Assembly: GCA_038748365.1 (NCBI GenBank) | Contig: JBCDIZ010000005.1 | Coordinates: forward strand, 124,001 to 188,000 | DNA: 64,000 bases | DNA from: Alterisphingorhabdus sp038748365 | Lineage (GTDB): Bacteria; Pseudomonadota; Alphaproteobacteria; Sphingomonadales; Sphingomonadaceae | Reading direction: 5' to 3' | Part shown: positions 26,958-35,929 of the stretch, one piece after another | Numbering within the stretch: position 1 is the first letter of the stretch | How the letters are laid out: each line of letters begins with the position of its first letter | Program-made: the position numbers and the translations under genes | The notes under the pieces: model-generated | The model's input: the letters and a program-made list of their open reading frames with translations, nothing else | What the model was told of the DNA's origin: nothing | Database searches by the model: none

Positions 26958-27902
26958 GTGATCAGAAACTTTGCTTGTGTAATAGTGCCAAACGCATCTA
27001 CGTGCAGATCAGGTCCGTTCTTTGGATTGGTTCGTTCGCAAAGCTTGGTGAAGCGATTGTCAAAATTTGATCTAGATTGGTTTCGGCAACTTTTCTCTCA
27101 GCACCTTGTCGCAGCGCTGGTCACGATCGGCGGGCTCTTGCTGATTGGAACATATTGGATGATCTTCTCGATCACCTCCGATATGGACGGCCTAGCAGCC
27201 TTTAATCTGGCGGCCCAAAATGGTGTCCCCGCTTTGGTCCTTGGTCTCGTAACGCATGCCACCTTAGACCGTTTTGTTTGGCCAAAGTCGCTCTTAATTA
27301 AGCTTTGCGCTCAGATTCCAGGAGCGATCCTCTTCGCCTTAATCTGGTACTTAAGCATCATCATCTTGCAGAGCTTTAATTCCAGTACGCTTGATAAGGA
27401 TGTTGTGCTGACCGCTTTCATGGCGCCGGCGTTTATTTGGCAGATGTTCCAAGGCGTGACCCTTTATGGATTAGCCACACTGGCAAGTCTTGCGGTCAGT
27501 CTCAACAGTCAGATCGACCAGCTCTTGCAGCGACTTGAAGAAGCTGAGGAGCGACTTGGGGAGACCAGAAGGCCATCTCCGCGATCGATTCTCGTGAAGA
27601 CGCAGGATGAGACACAAAGCATAGAGATCGACAACATCATTATTGTGACAGGAGCAGGCGATTACTCCGAACTGGTGTTGAAGAATCAGACGATACTCTC
27701 CACCAGCCGACTTGGTGAGTTTGAAGCGCGGCTCCCAGAGGATCAGTTCATCCGCGCCCATCGATCTCATCTTGTTCGGATAACCGCGATTGCGCAGACA
27801 GAGCCTGCTGGCAATGGTCGGACTACACTGCATCTTGAGAACGGCGAAAGTCTGGTCACGAGTCGCTCTGGCAGCCGGTTATTAAAAGATATGGTACTTT
27901 AA
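26958..27902 (+). CDS. Membrane-bound LytTR-type DNA-binding regulator
   Basis: About four hydrophobic helices (residues about 48-180) are followed by a short coiled segment (QIDQLLQRLEEAEERLGETRR) and a C-terminal LytTR DNA-binding domain of about 100 residues (ILVKTQDETQSIEIDNIIIVTGAGDYSELVL, STSRLGEFEARLPEDQFIRAHRSHLVR). No receiver domain is present, so the signal is probably sensed in the membrane part. Start is uncertain: GTG at 26958, or TTG/GTG at 27045-27048; none has a good ribosome site. AT-richer and different in codon use from the flanking bch and puf genes, it looks like a later insertion in the PGC. The hydrolase gene that follows may be its target. Confidence 0.8.
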   Translation: MIRNFACVIVPNASTCRSGPFFGLVRSQSLVKRLSKFDLDWFRQLFSQHLVAALVTIGGLLLIGTYWMIFSITSDMDGLAAFNLAAQNGVPALVLGLVTHATLDRFVWPKSLLIKLCAQIPGAILFALIWYLSIIILQSFNSSTLDKDVVLTAFMAPAFIWQMFQGVTLYGLATLASLAVSLNSQIDQLLQRLEEAEERLGETRRPSPRSILVKTQDETQSIEIDNIIIVTGAGDYSELVLKNQTILSTSRLGEFEARLPEDQFIRAHRSHLVRITAIAQTEPAGNGRTTLHLENGESLVTSRSGSRLLKDMVL

Positions 27903-28008
27903 GAGGCGTGTTGATTAGTGGTTGAAAGGTGTCGGTTCACCGAAACGTGAGCTGATTTGGGATGGGAGAGATACTGGTTGGCCACCACAACCGATCAGGA
28001 GTATCCCG

Positions 28009-29043
28009 ATGACTTACAAGTTTATCCAATCGTATCTCGCCTCAAAACAAGTAAAAGGCCTTATACTCCAAGTGGCATTCTGCGTTGCGCCGCTTGCCTT
28101 AGTGGCAGTTTCACTGGGCGCTGAGGCCCTAGCAAAGCAATCGGAGGCAAGTAGCCCAGCGGTTGAGAAGGAGATTATGGTCGGACCAGAATTGCCATAT
28201 GCGTTTTTTCAGAAGCCATCCACCGCGGGACCTCATCCGGCAATCATCGTTTTGGGAGGTGCTGAAGGCGGTGACCAGACAGCACGTCGCAAGGCAAAGC
28301 TCTTCACAGAACAGGGCTTTGCCGTGCTTGGATTACCCTATTATCTAAGCGATACCTCACCTCTACGCGTAGCTTTTCCAAAGCTACCAGGAACGTTCGA
28401 TGCAATCCCGGTTGATCAGGTTGAAACTGCAAAGGCCTGGCTTCAGCAGCGAACGGATATTCGCCATGACGACATTGGGATTTATGGGGTATCAAAAGGG
28501 GCTGAAATGGCTCTTTTGTCGGGTTCTCTTATCGATGGCTTTGCAGCGATCGCCGCGATTGTCCCGAGCGATGTTGTTTGGGAAGGGTGGGGTACAGGCA
28601 CCACGCCCGGTACGGTCAGCTCGTTTAGCTGGCGTGGGCAGCCGCTTCCGTTTGTACCATATAAGGGTATGCAGGAGGAATTTGCGGCGGCTGCGGAGCA
28701 AGGAAGGTTAATTCGCTTCCGGGATTTCCATGACCGTGGGCGCCATGCCAGTCCGGCAGCCGTAACAAAGGCGAGGATCGCCATTGACCGTATCGATGAA
28801 CCAGTTCTGGTTGCAGGCGGAGATGCGGACATAGTGTGGAATTCTGGTGAGATGGCGCAGATCATCGCAGAGCGTCGTGCGGACGCAGGTCTTCCCACGG
28901 TCAGCCTCGTTTTTTTGAACGCTGGACATCTTTTGTCTGGAACAGGCGAAGACGCGACCTTTGCATCGGAGGAAGACTTGGCAGCTCAGAAAACCATCTG
29001 GCCAGCAACAGTGCAATTCTTCCGAGATCATCTGATGAACTGA
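28009..29043 (+). CDS. Exported alpha/beta hydrolase, BAAT/dienelactone hydrolase-like
   Basis: After a signal-like hydrophobic stretch (VKGLILQVAFCVAPLALVAV) comes an alpha/beta hydrolase domain. The nucleophile elbow is GVSKGAE, the probable acid residue is in GGDADIVWN and the catalytic histidine in NAGHLL. The overall pattern recalls the acyl-CoA thioesterase/BAAT C-terminal domain family; the substrate is not predictable. I chose ATG at 28009 (344 residues) for the AGGAG seven bases upstream. It follows the LytTR gene by about 100 bases on the same strand and has the same AT-richer composition, so the two probably moved together. Confidence 0.75.
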   Translation: MTYKFIQSYLASKQVKGLILQVAFCVAPLALVAVSLGAEALAKQSEASSPAVEKEIMVGPELPYAFFQKPSTAGPHPAIIVLGGAEGGDQTARRKAKLFTEQGFAVLGLPYYLSDTSPLRVAFPKLPGTFDAIPVDQVETAKAWLQQRTDIRHDDIGIYGVSKGAEMALLSGSLIDGFAAIAAIVPSDVVWEGWGTGTTPGTVSSFSWRGQPLPFVPYKGMQEEFAAAAEQGRLIRFRDFHDRGRHASPAAVTKARIAIDRIDEPVLVAGGDADIVWNSGEMAQIIAERRADAGLPTVSLVFLNAGHLLSGTGEDATFASEEDLAAQKTIWPATVQFFRDHLMN

Positions 29044-29250
29044 ACTTTGAGGGTCGGGTGTTTCGATAAAAGACGTTAGGCCCTTTCAATTCATAACCAA
29101 TCGAGTGGCCTAAACTGGGCCGATGGCTGAATGACGGCCTTTGTTATTATATCAAGCGTGAACAACCATTGTGGTTTTGCGCCAGTGACCTAAGCCACTG
29201 CCTGTGTCAGACTTTCGGCCATGCAAATAGCCGCACCCCCACAAACAAAA

Positions 29251-29272
29251 AGCCCGGCGCGGCGGCCGGGCT
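29251..29272 (-). terminator. Terminator after pufM
   Basis: AGCCCGGC (29251-29258) pairs with GCCGGGCT (29265-29272) around a six-base loop. On the minus strand the hairpin is followed by TTTTTGTTTG. It ends the bchCXYZ-pufBALM transcript. The rest of the 275-base gap (29044-29318) shows nothing I can identify. Confidence 0.8.
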
Positions 29273-29318
29273 AGTGGGTGCCTGAGGGTGGGCGTTACCA
29301 CCCCAGGGGAAAAATGGA

Positions 29319-30248
29319 TCAGTATTCCGGTGCGTATTTATGTTCGATCGCCCAGAGATACCAGTTGTCGACCACAGTTCCAGTGAGCAGGATGCCGATG
29401 CCGCCGGTAATTGTCGTCAGCATTGCGAACCACCATGCCCAGCGGTGAATGGATTCCATGGTGGCATTAAAGCCCATGGTCCACCTCCAGAACAGGCCAG
29501 CGCGTTCTGTCGCCGTGCCGCGGTCGGTGATCTGCTCCAGCTCGCGTTCGCCGCCATAGCGGCCTACCGCCAGGATCGTCGCACCATGCATGGCGAACAG
29601 CAGCGCCGAACCATATAGGAAGACGATTGAGAGGGCGTGGAATGGATTATAGAACAGATTGCCATATTGCAGCGAGAAGTTGTTCGTCCATTCAAGGTGC
29701 GAGAAAATGCCATAAGGCACCGCTTCGGCCCAACTGCCCAAGAACATCGGGCGGATAAAGCCGAGCACCAGGAACAGCCAGATCGCAGCCATAAAGGCCC
29801 ATGCGACATGGGTTCCCATACCCAATGCTTTTGCGCGCATATAGGTGCGTGCCCACCATAGCAGAACCGATGCAGTCAGGAAGAAACCGGCCATGATGAA
29901 CCAGCCGCCTTCATTGAGCGGGACAAAGGGCGAAAAGCCCCATTCCGCAGATGGCGGATCCAGCGTCAGCCAGAAGAATTCGCGCATAAAGGCCTGCGGA
30001 CTCCAGTTGACAGAGGCAGCAAAATTCATGCCGATGATAACCAGCGCAATAAAGCCTGTAATCAGAGAGGCCAGGCCGAGCCAACCAAGATAGACCGGCC
30101 CGATCTGTGCTTGACCAAATTTGCCCATCCAATAGCTGGAACCGGTGACATTATAGCGTGGTTCGCTGGTTCCGGCCTTGTGCGGCATGCCCATTTCCGG
30201 GGCATGCGCCAATTGCACTTGTGTAAAGATATTTTGATATCGTGCCAT
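29319..30248 (-). CDS. pufM: Photosynthetic reaction centre M subunit
   Basis: The M subunit, with L, binds the special pair, bacteriopheophytins, QA and the non-heme iron. The five-helix pattern is clear, with NPFHALSIVFLYGSALLFAMHGATI carrying the special-pair and iron histidines, GGERELEQITDRGTATERAGLFWRW with the iron-ligand glutamate, and ESIHRWAWWFA with another iron histidine. Length is 309 residues. It ends shortly after the last helix (WAIEHKYAPEY). No pufC follows. Confidence 0.97.
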   Translation of the reverse strand: MARYQNIFTQVQLAHAPEMGMPHKAGTSEPRYNVTGSSYWMGKFGQAQIGPVYLGWLGLASLITGFIALVIIGMNFAASVNWSPQAFMREFFWLTLDPPSAEWGFSPFVPLNEGGWFIMAGFFLTASVLLWWARTYMRAKALGMGTHVAWAFMAAIWLFLVLGFIRPMFLGSWAEAVPYGIFSHLEWTNNFSLQYGNLFYNPFHALSIVFLYGSALLFAMHGATILAVGRYGGERELEQITDRGTATERAGLFWRWTMGFNATMESIHRWAWWFAMLTTITGGIGILLTGTVVDNWYLWAIEHKYAPEY

Positions 30249-30263
30249 TTGCTTTACCTCCCC

Positions 30264-31091
30264 TTACTCGGCCCAAACCGGAATGCTCTTCCACCAGTCC
30301 CACCATTCGGGCCAGCCTTCGGCCCAGATTGGTCCTGAGATGAAGATGCAGACGGCACTCCAGAAACCGGCGTTCAGCGCCAGGAAGAGTCCCAGGCGGT
30401 GGATACCGATGGTGCCGACCGAATAGCCGATAAAGTCGCGGAAAAAGGTATCTTCATATTCCGGTGTCTTGACGTTCTCGCCCTTTTGCGGGTTGACCGC
30501 TGAAAGGATCAGTGCGCCATGCAGCGCCAGTGCAAGGTTCGTCGTGAAGAAGAACGTAATGGCAATCATATGCGCCGGATTATAGTGGAAATTCACATAC
30601 ATATATCCAGTATTGGACACCCAATCGAGGTGACTGAAAATGCCATAGGGGAAACCATGTCCCCATGCGCCCATGGCCAGCGGCCGGAAAACGACCAGCG
30701 TGACATAGGCGAAAATCGCGAAACTGAAGGCAATTGGTACATGATAGCCAATACCCAGTTTTCGACATATTTCTACCTCGCGCAGCGCCCAAGACACAAA
30801 GGCCCCGATCGCGCATATGGTGATGATTTGCCAGAGCCCACCTTCCATCATCGGTGCCAATGCCAGACCATAGCTGATGTCCGGCGGATCAATGGAGATC
30901 AGCCAGGGATTCCATGTCGGCCCCTGGGATGCACCATAAAGGATCAAGGCCGTCCCGAGTAAGGCGCATATCGCCGTTGTGACGCCAAAAAACCCAACGT
31001 AAAACGGGCCGATCCAGAAATCGAACAGATCCCCGCCGATCAACGTGCCTCCGCGGACACGATATTTCCTCTCATAGCTTAAAAGCGCCAT
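30264..31091 (-). CDS. pufL: Photosynthetic reaction centre L subunit
   Basis: The L subunit carries the active electron-transfer branch and QB. FSHLDWVSNTGYMYVNFHYNPAHMIAITFFF includes the accessory-pigment and special-pair histidines, LHGAL and GIHRLG the iron-ligand histidines. Starts MALLSYERKYRVRGGTLIGGDLFDFW as in other PufL; 275 residues. It lies 124 bases after pufA, separated by a stem-loop (31164-31204), and 15 bases before pufM. Confidence 0.97.
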   Translation of the reverse strand: MALLSYERKYRVRGGTLIGGDLFDFWIGPFYVGFFGVTTAICALLGTALILYGASQGPTWNPWLISIDPPDISYGLALAPMMEGGLWQIITICAIGAFVSWALREVEICRKLGIGYHVPIAFSFAIFAYVTLVVFRPLAMGAWGHGFPYGIFSHLDWVSNTGYMYVNFHYNPAHMIAITFFFTTNLALALHGALILSAVNPQKGENVKTPEYEDTFFRDFIGYSVGTIGIHRLGLFLALNAGFWSAVCIFISGPIWAEGWPEWWDWWKSIPVWAE

Positions 31092-31163
31092 CGCTCAATC
31101 CTTCAGACATTATCTTCATGCACAGCACATTTTATATGTGCTCACATCCTGGCCTAAATCACT

Positions 31164-31204
31164 CCAATGGGAGGCGCGACAGTTGCCCATCGCGACCTCC
31201 TTGG
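31164..31204 (-). other. Stem-loop between pufA and pufL
   Basis: CCAA...GGAGGCGCGA (31164-31179) pairs with TCGCGACCTCC...TTGG (31190-31204) with a one-base bulge, a short internal mismatch and a ten-base loop. In Rhodobacter a hairpin at this place protects pufBA mRNA and raises LH1 over reaction-centre output; the same role is inferred here from position and structure. Confidence 0.65.
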
Positions 31205-31214
31205 GAGCTTGGGT

Positions 31215-31397
31215 TCAGGTTAGCTGCTCAGACTGTTCGAGCGTGACCGAGGCTGTGTCAGCCGATGGCTTCTCCAACCAGTTATACCGATCTGTGCTCA
31301 ACAGAATGAAGTGAATAAAGATTGCTAGCGTGAACAGAAAAACCGCAAGAGCGACAAACACTCTTCGCGGATCGAATGTCATCCACAGTCTCCACAT
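31215..31397 (-). CDS. pufA: LH1 alpha antenna polypeptide
   Basis: The 60-residue protein starts MWRLWMTFDPRRVF, has one transmembrane helix with the bacteriochlorophyll-ligand histidine (FLFTLAIFIHFILLSTDRYNWL), and a polar C-terminus. This is the standard LH1 alpha form. It starts 11 bases after pufB ends and precedes the pufA-pufL hairpin. Confidence 0.95.
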   Translation of the reverse strand: MWRLWMTFDPRRVFVALAVFLFTLAIFIHFILLSTDRYNWLEKPSADTASVTLEQSEQLT

Positions 31398-31408
31398 AGT
31401 TTTTCTCC

Positions 31409-31633
31409 TTAAGCCAGCAAGGCCAGCGTTGCTTGCGCAACCTGGACGCCATCATTCAGCATCGCGTATCCGGGTGTATCCGGGAACCACGGCTTCCATA
31501 CCCACATCAGAATGTGCGCAATAATTGCGACTGTGGTGAAGAAGCCCATGCTGGCGACAAAGAGTTTGTGCAACTCTTTCGCCTCGTCGGGGGTTAGATA
31601 GGCCTCAGGGCCTAATCGTTCTTCAGTACTCAT
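31409..31633 (-). CDS. pufB: LH1 beta antenna polypeptide with C-terminal extension
   Basis: Markers are LTPDEAKELHKLFVASMGFFTTVAIIAHILMWVWKPWFP, with the ligand histidine in the helix and the aromatic end. I placed the start at ATG 31633 (MSTEERLGPE, 74 residues; GAAGGA upstream); ATG at 31648 (MEKDYMS) with GGGAG upstream is almost as good. After the WKPWFP end of a typical beta chain there are about 24 further residues (DTPGYAMLNDGVQVAQATLALLA). No PpsR-type site lies between bchZ and pufB, so expression probably comes from the bchC promoter, a local promoter, or both. Confidence 0.93.
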   Translation of the reverse strand: MSTEERLGPEAYLTPDEAKELHKLFVASMGFFTTVAIIAHILMWVWKPWFPDTPGYAMLNDGVQVAQATLALLA

Positions 31634-31775
31634 ATAGTCCTTCTCCATTCTAGCTCCCGGAAAGCCGCCAGAGGCGCCTCCCACGGGTGTTCCCTGACGG
31701 CACCCATTGCCGACAAGGTTTCGGACGCGAAAAGGCGTTAGCCTCTCGCGAATAAGTGGAGCGGATCATGCGTAA

Positions 31776-33221
31776 TCATGCGTTCGCCCCTTCAAGTAAT
31801 GCCGATGCAAGACGATCGGCAGAAACATGGTCTTCCCCTGCACGCCGGGCCTGTCGCTCGGCGGCATCGCGCAGATTCTTGGCGGCGGAGATGCGCACCA
31901 GAACCGGCTGTTTCTCGACAATGGCGTCGAGTTTTTCTTTCGCTTCCTTGTCCCATTCCAGCGGTGGTTCGGAACGAGCCGGGGTGGCCTCGCCCTTGTC
32001 CATCTGGGTAGAGAGCGGAAGGATATGGAACAGTGCATCGAACAGTGCGTTGCACACTTCCTGCACCAGATAGGTCGCACCGCCATAGCCCATATAAGGG
32101 GTGCCAGTATGGCGGCGGATGGCTGCGCCGGGGAAGGATGCGGGGATGAATATCCCGCGCCCGCCAGCCTCGGCCATGTACATGCGCTCATTATAGCTGC
32201 CGAACACCATCATCGGCGCTTTTTCGTGAATATCTTCGCGCACTGCCTCATTGTCGGGCTTCACGCCCGCCGTGCGCCCATAGGAGAAGGAGCAGGGCAT
32301 CCCCATGTCATTCTCCAGGAAGTTGCGGATGCCGCGGGCATAGGTTTCATTAGCGACAATGCCGAAATTGGCGGTGCCGAAGAAATCCTGCGTTACCGAG
32401 CGCCACAAATCCCAAAGCGGCTTGATGGTAGTGTGCTTTTCCTTCTCAATAAACGGTTCGGGGTCGAGATCGGTCATCTCGCCCAGCTGGCGCAGGAATT
32501 TGGTGGTGGAATCCAGCCCAATTGGCGCCTGCAAATAGGGCCGTTCGAGCAATTCGCAGAGATTGCGGCCAAATTCGCGATACATGCAGACATTGACCGA
32601 GGCATTGGCGAGCTGACGGATGTCCGCCAGATGGGTGCCGAGCGGGAACACCATATTGACCTCGGCGCCAATGCCTTCGATCAGCCTGCGGATTTCAGCC
32701 AGATCGGACGGCATGTTGAACATGCCATAGCTGGGCCCAATGATATTGACCTTGGGCTTGTCACCTTCCTTCAGCACCTTGGGCTTGGGCATTTTCTTCG
32801 GCCCGAACTCGGTCCATAGCCAGGACAGAGCTCGGTCCTCGGACTGCCATTGATCCTCATCAATGGTGCGTGGCAGAAAGCGCTTGATATTGGTACCTTC
32901 GGGCGTCACGCCGCCGCCGATCATCTCGGCGATTGAGCCGGTAACCACCACAGCGGGCAGATCAGGGTCGAGCGACTTCCAGGCGCGTTTCATCGCGCCC
33001 TCGGTGCCGGTCTTGCCCAGCTCTTCTTCAGCCAGCCCGGTAACCACAATCGGCAACTCATGCGGTGGCAGACCATCGGTATAGTGCAACACCGAGGTGA
33101 CTGGCAGGTTTTCGCAACCCACCGGACCATCAATGATCACCTGCAGGCCCTTGATCGCGGTAAAAGCGTAAACCGAACCCCAATAGCCTCCGGCGCGGTC
33201 ATGATCGAGTATCAGTGTCAT
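31776..33221 (-). CDS. bchZ: Chlorophyllide a reductase subunit Z
   Basis: BchZ, with BchX and BchY, reduces the C7-C8 bond of chlorophyllide a to give the bacteriochlorin ring. The nitrogenase-like component 1 protein shows GGYWGSVYAFTAIKGLQVIIDGPVGCENLPVTSVLHYTDGLPPHELP near the N-terminus and, near the C-terminus, the PCP-red-like domain (PLEWDKEAKEKLDAIVEKQPVLVRISAAK). Length is 481 residues. Overlaps bchY by four bases. Confidence 0.95.
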   Translation of the reverse strand: MTLILDHDRAGGYWGSVYAFTAIKGLQVIIDGPVGCENLPVTSVLHYTDGLPPHELPIVVTGLAEEELGKTGTEGAMKRAWKSLDPDLPAVVVTGSIAEMIGGGVTPEGTNIKRFLPRTIDEDQWQSEDRALSWLWTEFGPKKMPKPKVLKEGDKPKVNIIGPSYGMFNMPSDLAEIRRLIEGIGAEVNMVFPLGTHLADIRQLANASVNVCMYREFGRNLCELLERPYLQAPIGLDSTTKFLRQLGEMTDLDPEPFIEKEKHTTIKPLWDLWRSVTQDFFGTANFGIVANETYARGIRNFLENDMGMPCSFSYGRTAGVKPDNEAVREDIHEKAPMMVFGSYNERMYMAEAGGRGIFIPASFPGAAIRRHTGTPYMGYGGATYLVQEVCNALFDALFHILPLSTQMDKGEATPARSEPPLEWDKEAKEKLDAIVEKQPVLVRISAAKNLRDAAERQARRAGEDHVSADRLASALLEGANA

Positions 33222-34942
33222 GTTCCGATCGCCTCCGCTGCCTTGGCGGCTGCCGCATTTTGCGCCGCATATTTCTTCTTGAACTTGGGCCGGTCAGTCG
33301 GCGTGTCTTCCCAGATACCGGCGGTATAGCCTTCGCCAACGCCTTCAAAGAATTCGGTCATCTTGTCGAAGCGTGCCTTGTTGCCCAACGCGCCGTTGAT
33401 CACCTGCGCCAGACTGCCTGCACCGGCCGGTCCCATCAGCGGACGGGCCGAGATCAGATTGGTGAAATAGAGACCCGGCGTGCCTTTGGACTTGGCATGC
33501 TGGACGACCGGTGTGGTGCCGATGGCGAGGTCAGGCTCATACTCGTCGACCGCAGCATTGTCCTGTTCCAGGCTGGCGCGATAATTGACTTTGCAACCAT
33601 GTGCTTCGAGCCATTCGCGATCCGGGTCGGACCATTTGGTCTTGGGGCAGGCAGAGCCGACATAGGGCACTTCCGCGCCACTTTCGATCAGCAGACGGGC
33701 GACCAGAAGCTCGGAGCCTTCATAGCCAGCTACGGTGATGCGCCCCTTGATCGGCATCGCCGAGAGCGCGCCGTCAATGGCGGGCAGCATCGCATTTTGC
33801 GCCGCCGCAATCTGGTCGGCGCTACAGCCATGGGTTTCGCCAATGGCTTTGAGCCAGGCGGCAGTGCCATCACGGCCCACAGGAGCGGAGCCGACAATCG
33901 GACGACCGGCAGCCTCGAACTCGCGGATGCTGGCAGTGTAGAACGGATGGATGGCAGCGATAACCGAGCCATCCAGCGCGCTGTACAGCTCGCGCCACTC
34001 ACGGGTTGGCACAACCGCACCAGCCGCCAAGCCAAGTGGGGCCAGCATATGGCCGATGCCTACAGGATCAGCCGGGAACATCTCGCCCAGCAATGTCACC
34101 GTAGGTTTGTCCGAACGCTCTTTCGGCGCGGCGACAGGGCCTTGCTCGGCTTCCTCACGGGCGAATTTAAGCATTGCTCCTGCGAGAACATCTTTGGCCT
34201 CGGCATGGGTTGGAACACCAAAGCCGGGCACATCAATGCCTATGATCCGAACACCATTGATCTGGTCCGGTAACAGCCTCAGCGGCACACCGCTGGCTGT
34301 GGGCACACAGAGATTGGTGATGACGATGGTGTCATATTTTTCCGGATCAGCCATCTGCTCGACAGCTTCCTTAATGTCCTCGAACAGCTTGCCGGTGACC
34401 AGCGTTTCTGAACTGAAAGGCACATAGCCGACGGTGCGGCGAGCGCCATAAAAGTGCGAGGTGAAGGTCAGGCCATAGACGCAACAGGCCGAACCGGAGA
34501 GGATCGTCGCAGTGCGCCGCATGCGCAGGCCGACGCGCAGCGAACCAAAGGCTGGGCACATGCTTTGCGGCTGGTCATGTGGGCCGACCGGATAGTCTTT
34601 TTCATATTGGTCGAGAATTTCGCTTTTACCCGCCTTTTTGGCGGCCTCGCGCATAGTCTCAGCACCACCATGACAGCCAGAGCCTTCCGGCACAGGCGGG
34701 GCATCGGGTTGGGCTAAATCAAGCCGGTCAGGCGCGCGTTCCTGCTTTTCGACAGGAGACTTGCTTGGCGCTTTTGCGGTTTTTTCTTCGCTTGCTACGC
34801 TTTCTACCGGCTCGACAACTTTTGCGTTAATCAGGCCGGTGTCGGGCACAGCTTCTGCAGCAAGTTTTTCGGCCTCGGCAGCGACGTCGGCGTGTTTGGT
34901 CTTCTCTCTGACCAGATCGGGGGATGTTTGAAGATCAGTCAC
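33218..34942 (-). CDS. bchY: Chlorophyllide a reductase subunit Y, with long N-terminal extension
   Basis: BchY is the NifD-like partner of BchZ. The core begins near residue 88 (GCHGGAETMREAAKKAGKSE) and has PQSMCPAFGSLRVGLRMRRTATILSGSACCVYGLTFTSHFYG with cluster cysteines, then NLCVPTASGVPLRLLP. The first 85 or so residues are an Ala/Glu/Lys-rich low-complexity extension (KHADVAAEAEKLAAEAVPDT, SVASEEKTAKAPSKSPVEKQ). Total 574 residues. It starts three bases after bchX. Confidence 0.94.
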   Translation of the reverse strand: MTDLQTSPDLVREKTKHADVAAEAEKLAAEAVPDTGLINAKVVEPVESVASEEKTAKAPSKSPVEKQERAPDRLDLAQPDAPPVPEGSGCHGGAETMREAAKKAGKSEILDQYEKDYPVGPHDQPQSMCPAFGSLRVGLRMRRTATILSGSACCVYGLTFTSHFYGARRTVGYVPFSSETLVTGKLFEDIKEAVEQMADPEKYDTIVITNLCVPTASGVPLRLLPDQINGVRIIGIDVPGFGVPTHAEAKDVLAGAMLKFAREEAEQGPVAAPKERSDKPTVTLLGEMFPADPVGIGHMLAPLGLAAGAVVPTREWRELYSALDGSVIAAIHPFYTASIREFEAAGRPIVGSAPVGRDGTAAWLKAIGETHGCSADQIAAAQNAMLPAIDGALSAMPIKGRITVAGYEGSELLVARLLIESGAEVPYVGSACPKTKWSDPDREWLEAHGCKVNYRASLEQDNAAVDEYEPDLAIGTTPVVQHAKSKGTPGLYFTNLISARPLMGPAGAGSLAQVINGALGNKARFDKMTEFFEGVGEGYTAGIWEDTPTDRPKFKKKYAAQNAAAAKAAEAIGT

Positions 34943-34945
34943 GGC

Positions 34946-35929
34946 TCATACCTCGTCGTAAATCACTTCGAGGGAGGCTTTTTCTTCATATACGCCGCCG
35001 CGCATATCCGCCTGGGTTGCAGGAACGAGTTCAATCTCGCCGCCCACTTCTTCTGGTGTGAAGAGGTCGAGCAGACCTTCCTGTGTCAGCGGCACCGGAT
35101 GCTGTGGCGGTGCTTCGGCGACATTGGTGGCGAGTTCTTCAAACAGGCCGCTCCATTGGCCGCCGGGCTTGCCGATGATCTGATAATTGGCGGATTTGCG
35201 GCGAATATCCTCATCTGCGGGGATTGCTGTCAGCACAGGGATGTCGACGGCCTCAGCAAAATTATGCGCCTCGCCGGTACCGTCATCTTTGTTGATGATC
35301 ATGCCGGCAACGCCGACATTACCACCCATTTTGCGGAAATATTCGACCGCTTTGCAGACATTATTGGCAACATAGAGCGACTGCAGGTCGTTCGAGCCGA
35401 CAACAATCACCTTCTGACACATGTCACGGGCAATTGGCAGGCCGAAGCCGCCGCAGACGACGTCGCCAAGGAAATCGAGCAGGACATAGTCAAAGCCCCA
35501 ATCATGGAAGCCCAGCTTTTCCATCAGCTCAAAGCCGTGAATGATGCCGCGTCCGCCGCAGCCGCGGCCGACTTCGGGTCCGCCCAGTTCCATGGCGAAT
35601 ACGCCATCGCGCTGGAAACAGACATCTTCGATGGTAACTTCCTCACCCGCCAGTTTCTTGGCCGAGGAGGTTTCGATAATGGTCGGGCAGCTTTTGCCGC
35701 CAAAGAGCAAGGATGTGGTATCCGATTTCGGGTCGCAACCGATAAGCAATACGCGCTTGCCCTGTTGCGCCATCATATAGCTGAGGTTCGACAAAGCAAA
35801 GCTCTTGCCGGAGCCGCCCTTGCCGTAAATGGCTATGATCTGCGTTTCTTTTTTTACTTCACCCGTATGTACGGGATCAGGTTCAATGGCCGCTTCTTCA
35901 CGTAGGGTCTTAAGATCAAGCATGGTCAT
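34946..35929 (-). CDS. bchX: Chlorophyllide a reductase iron-sulfur ATPase subunit X
   Basis: BchX is the Fe-protein-like electron donor of chlorophyllide a reductase. P-loop GKGGSGKSFALSNLSYMM, CDPKSDTTSLLFGG, and cluster cysteines in GRGCGGRGII and DVVCGGFGLPI are present. I chose ATG at 35929 (MTMLDLKTL, 327 residues): it overlaps the bchC stop as ATGA and has GGAGA upstream; the frame continues 12 codons into bchC. Confidence 0.95.
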   Translation of the reverse strand: MTMLDLKTLREEAAIEPDPVHTGEVKKETQIIAIYGKGGSGKSFALSNLSYMMAQQGKRVLLIGCDPKSDTTSLLFGGKSCPTIIETSSAKKLAGEEVTIEDVCFQRDGVFAMELGGPEVGRGCGGRGIIHGFELMEKLGFHDWGFDYVLLDFLGDVVCGGFGLPIARDMCQKVIVVGSNDLQSLYVANNVCKAVEYFRKMGGNVGVAGMIINKDDGTGEAHNFAEAVDIPVLTAIPADEDIRRKSANYQIIGKPGGQWSGLFEELATNVAEAPPQHPVPLTQEGLLDLFTPEEVGGEIELVPATQADMRGGVYEEKASLEVIYDEV

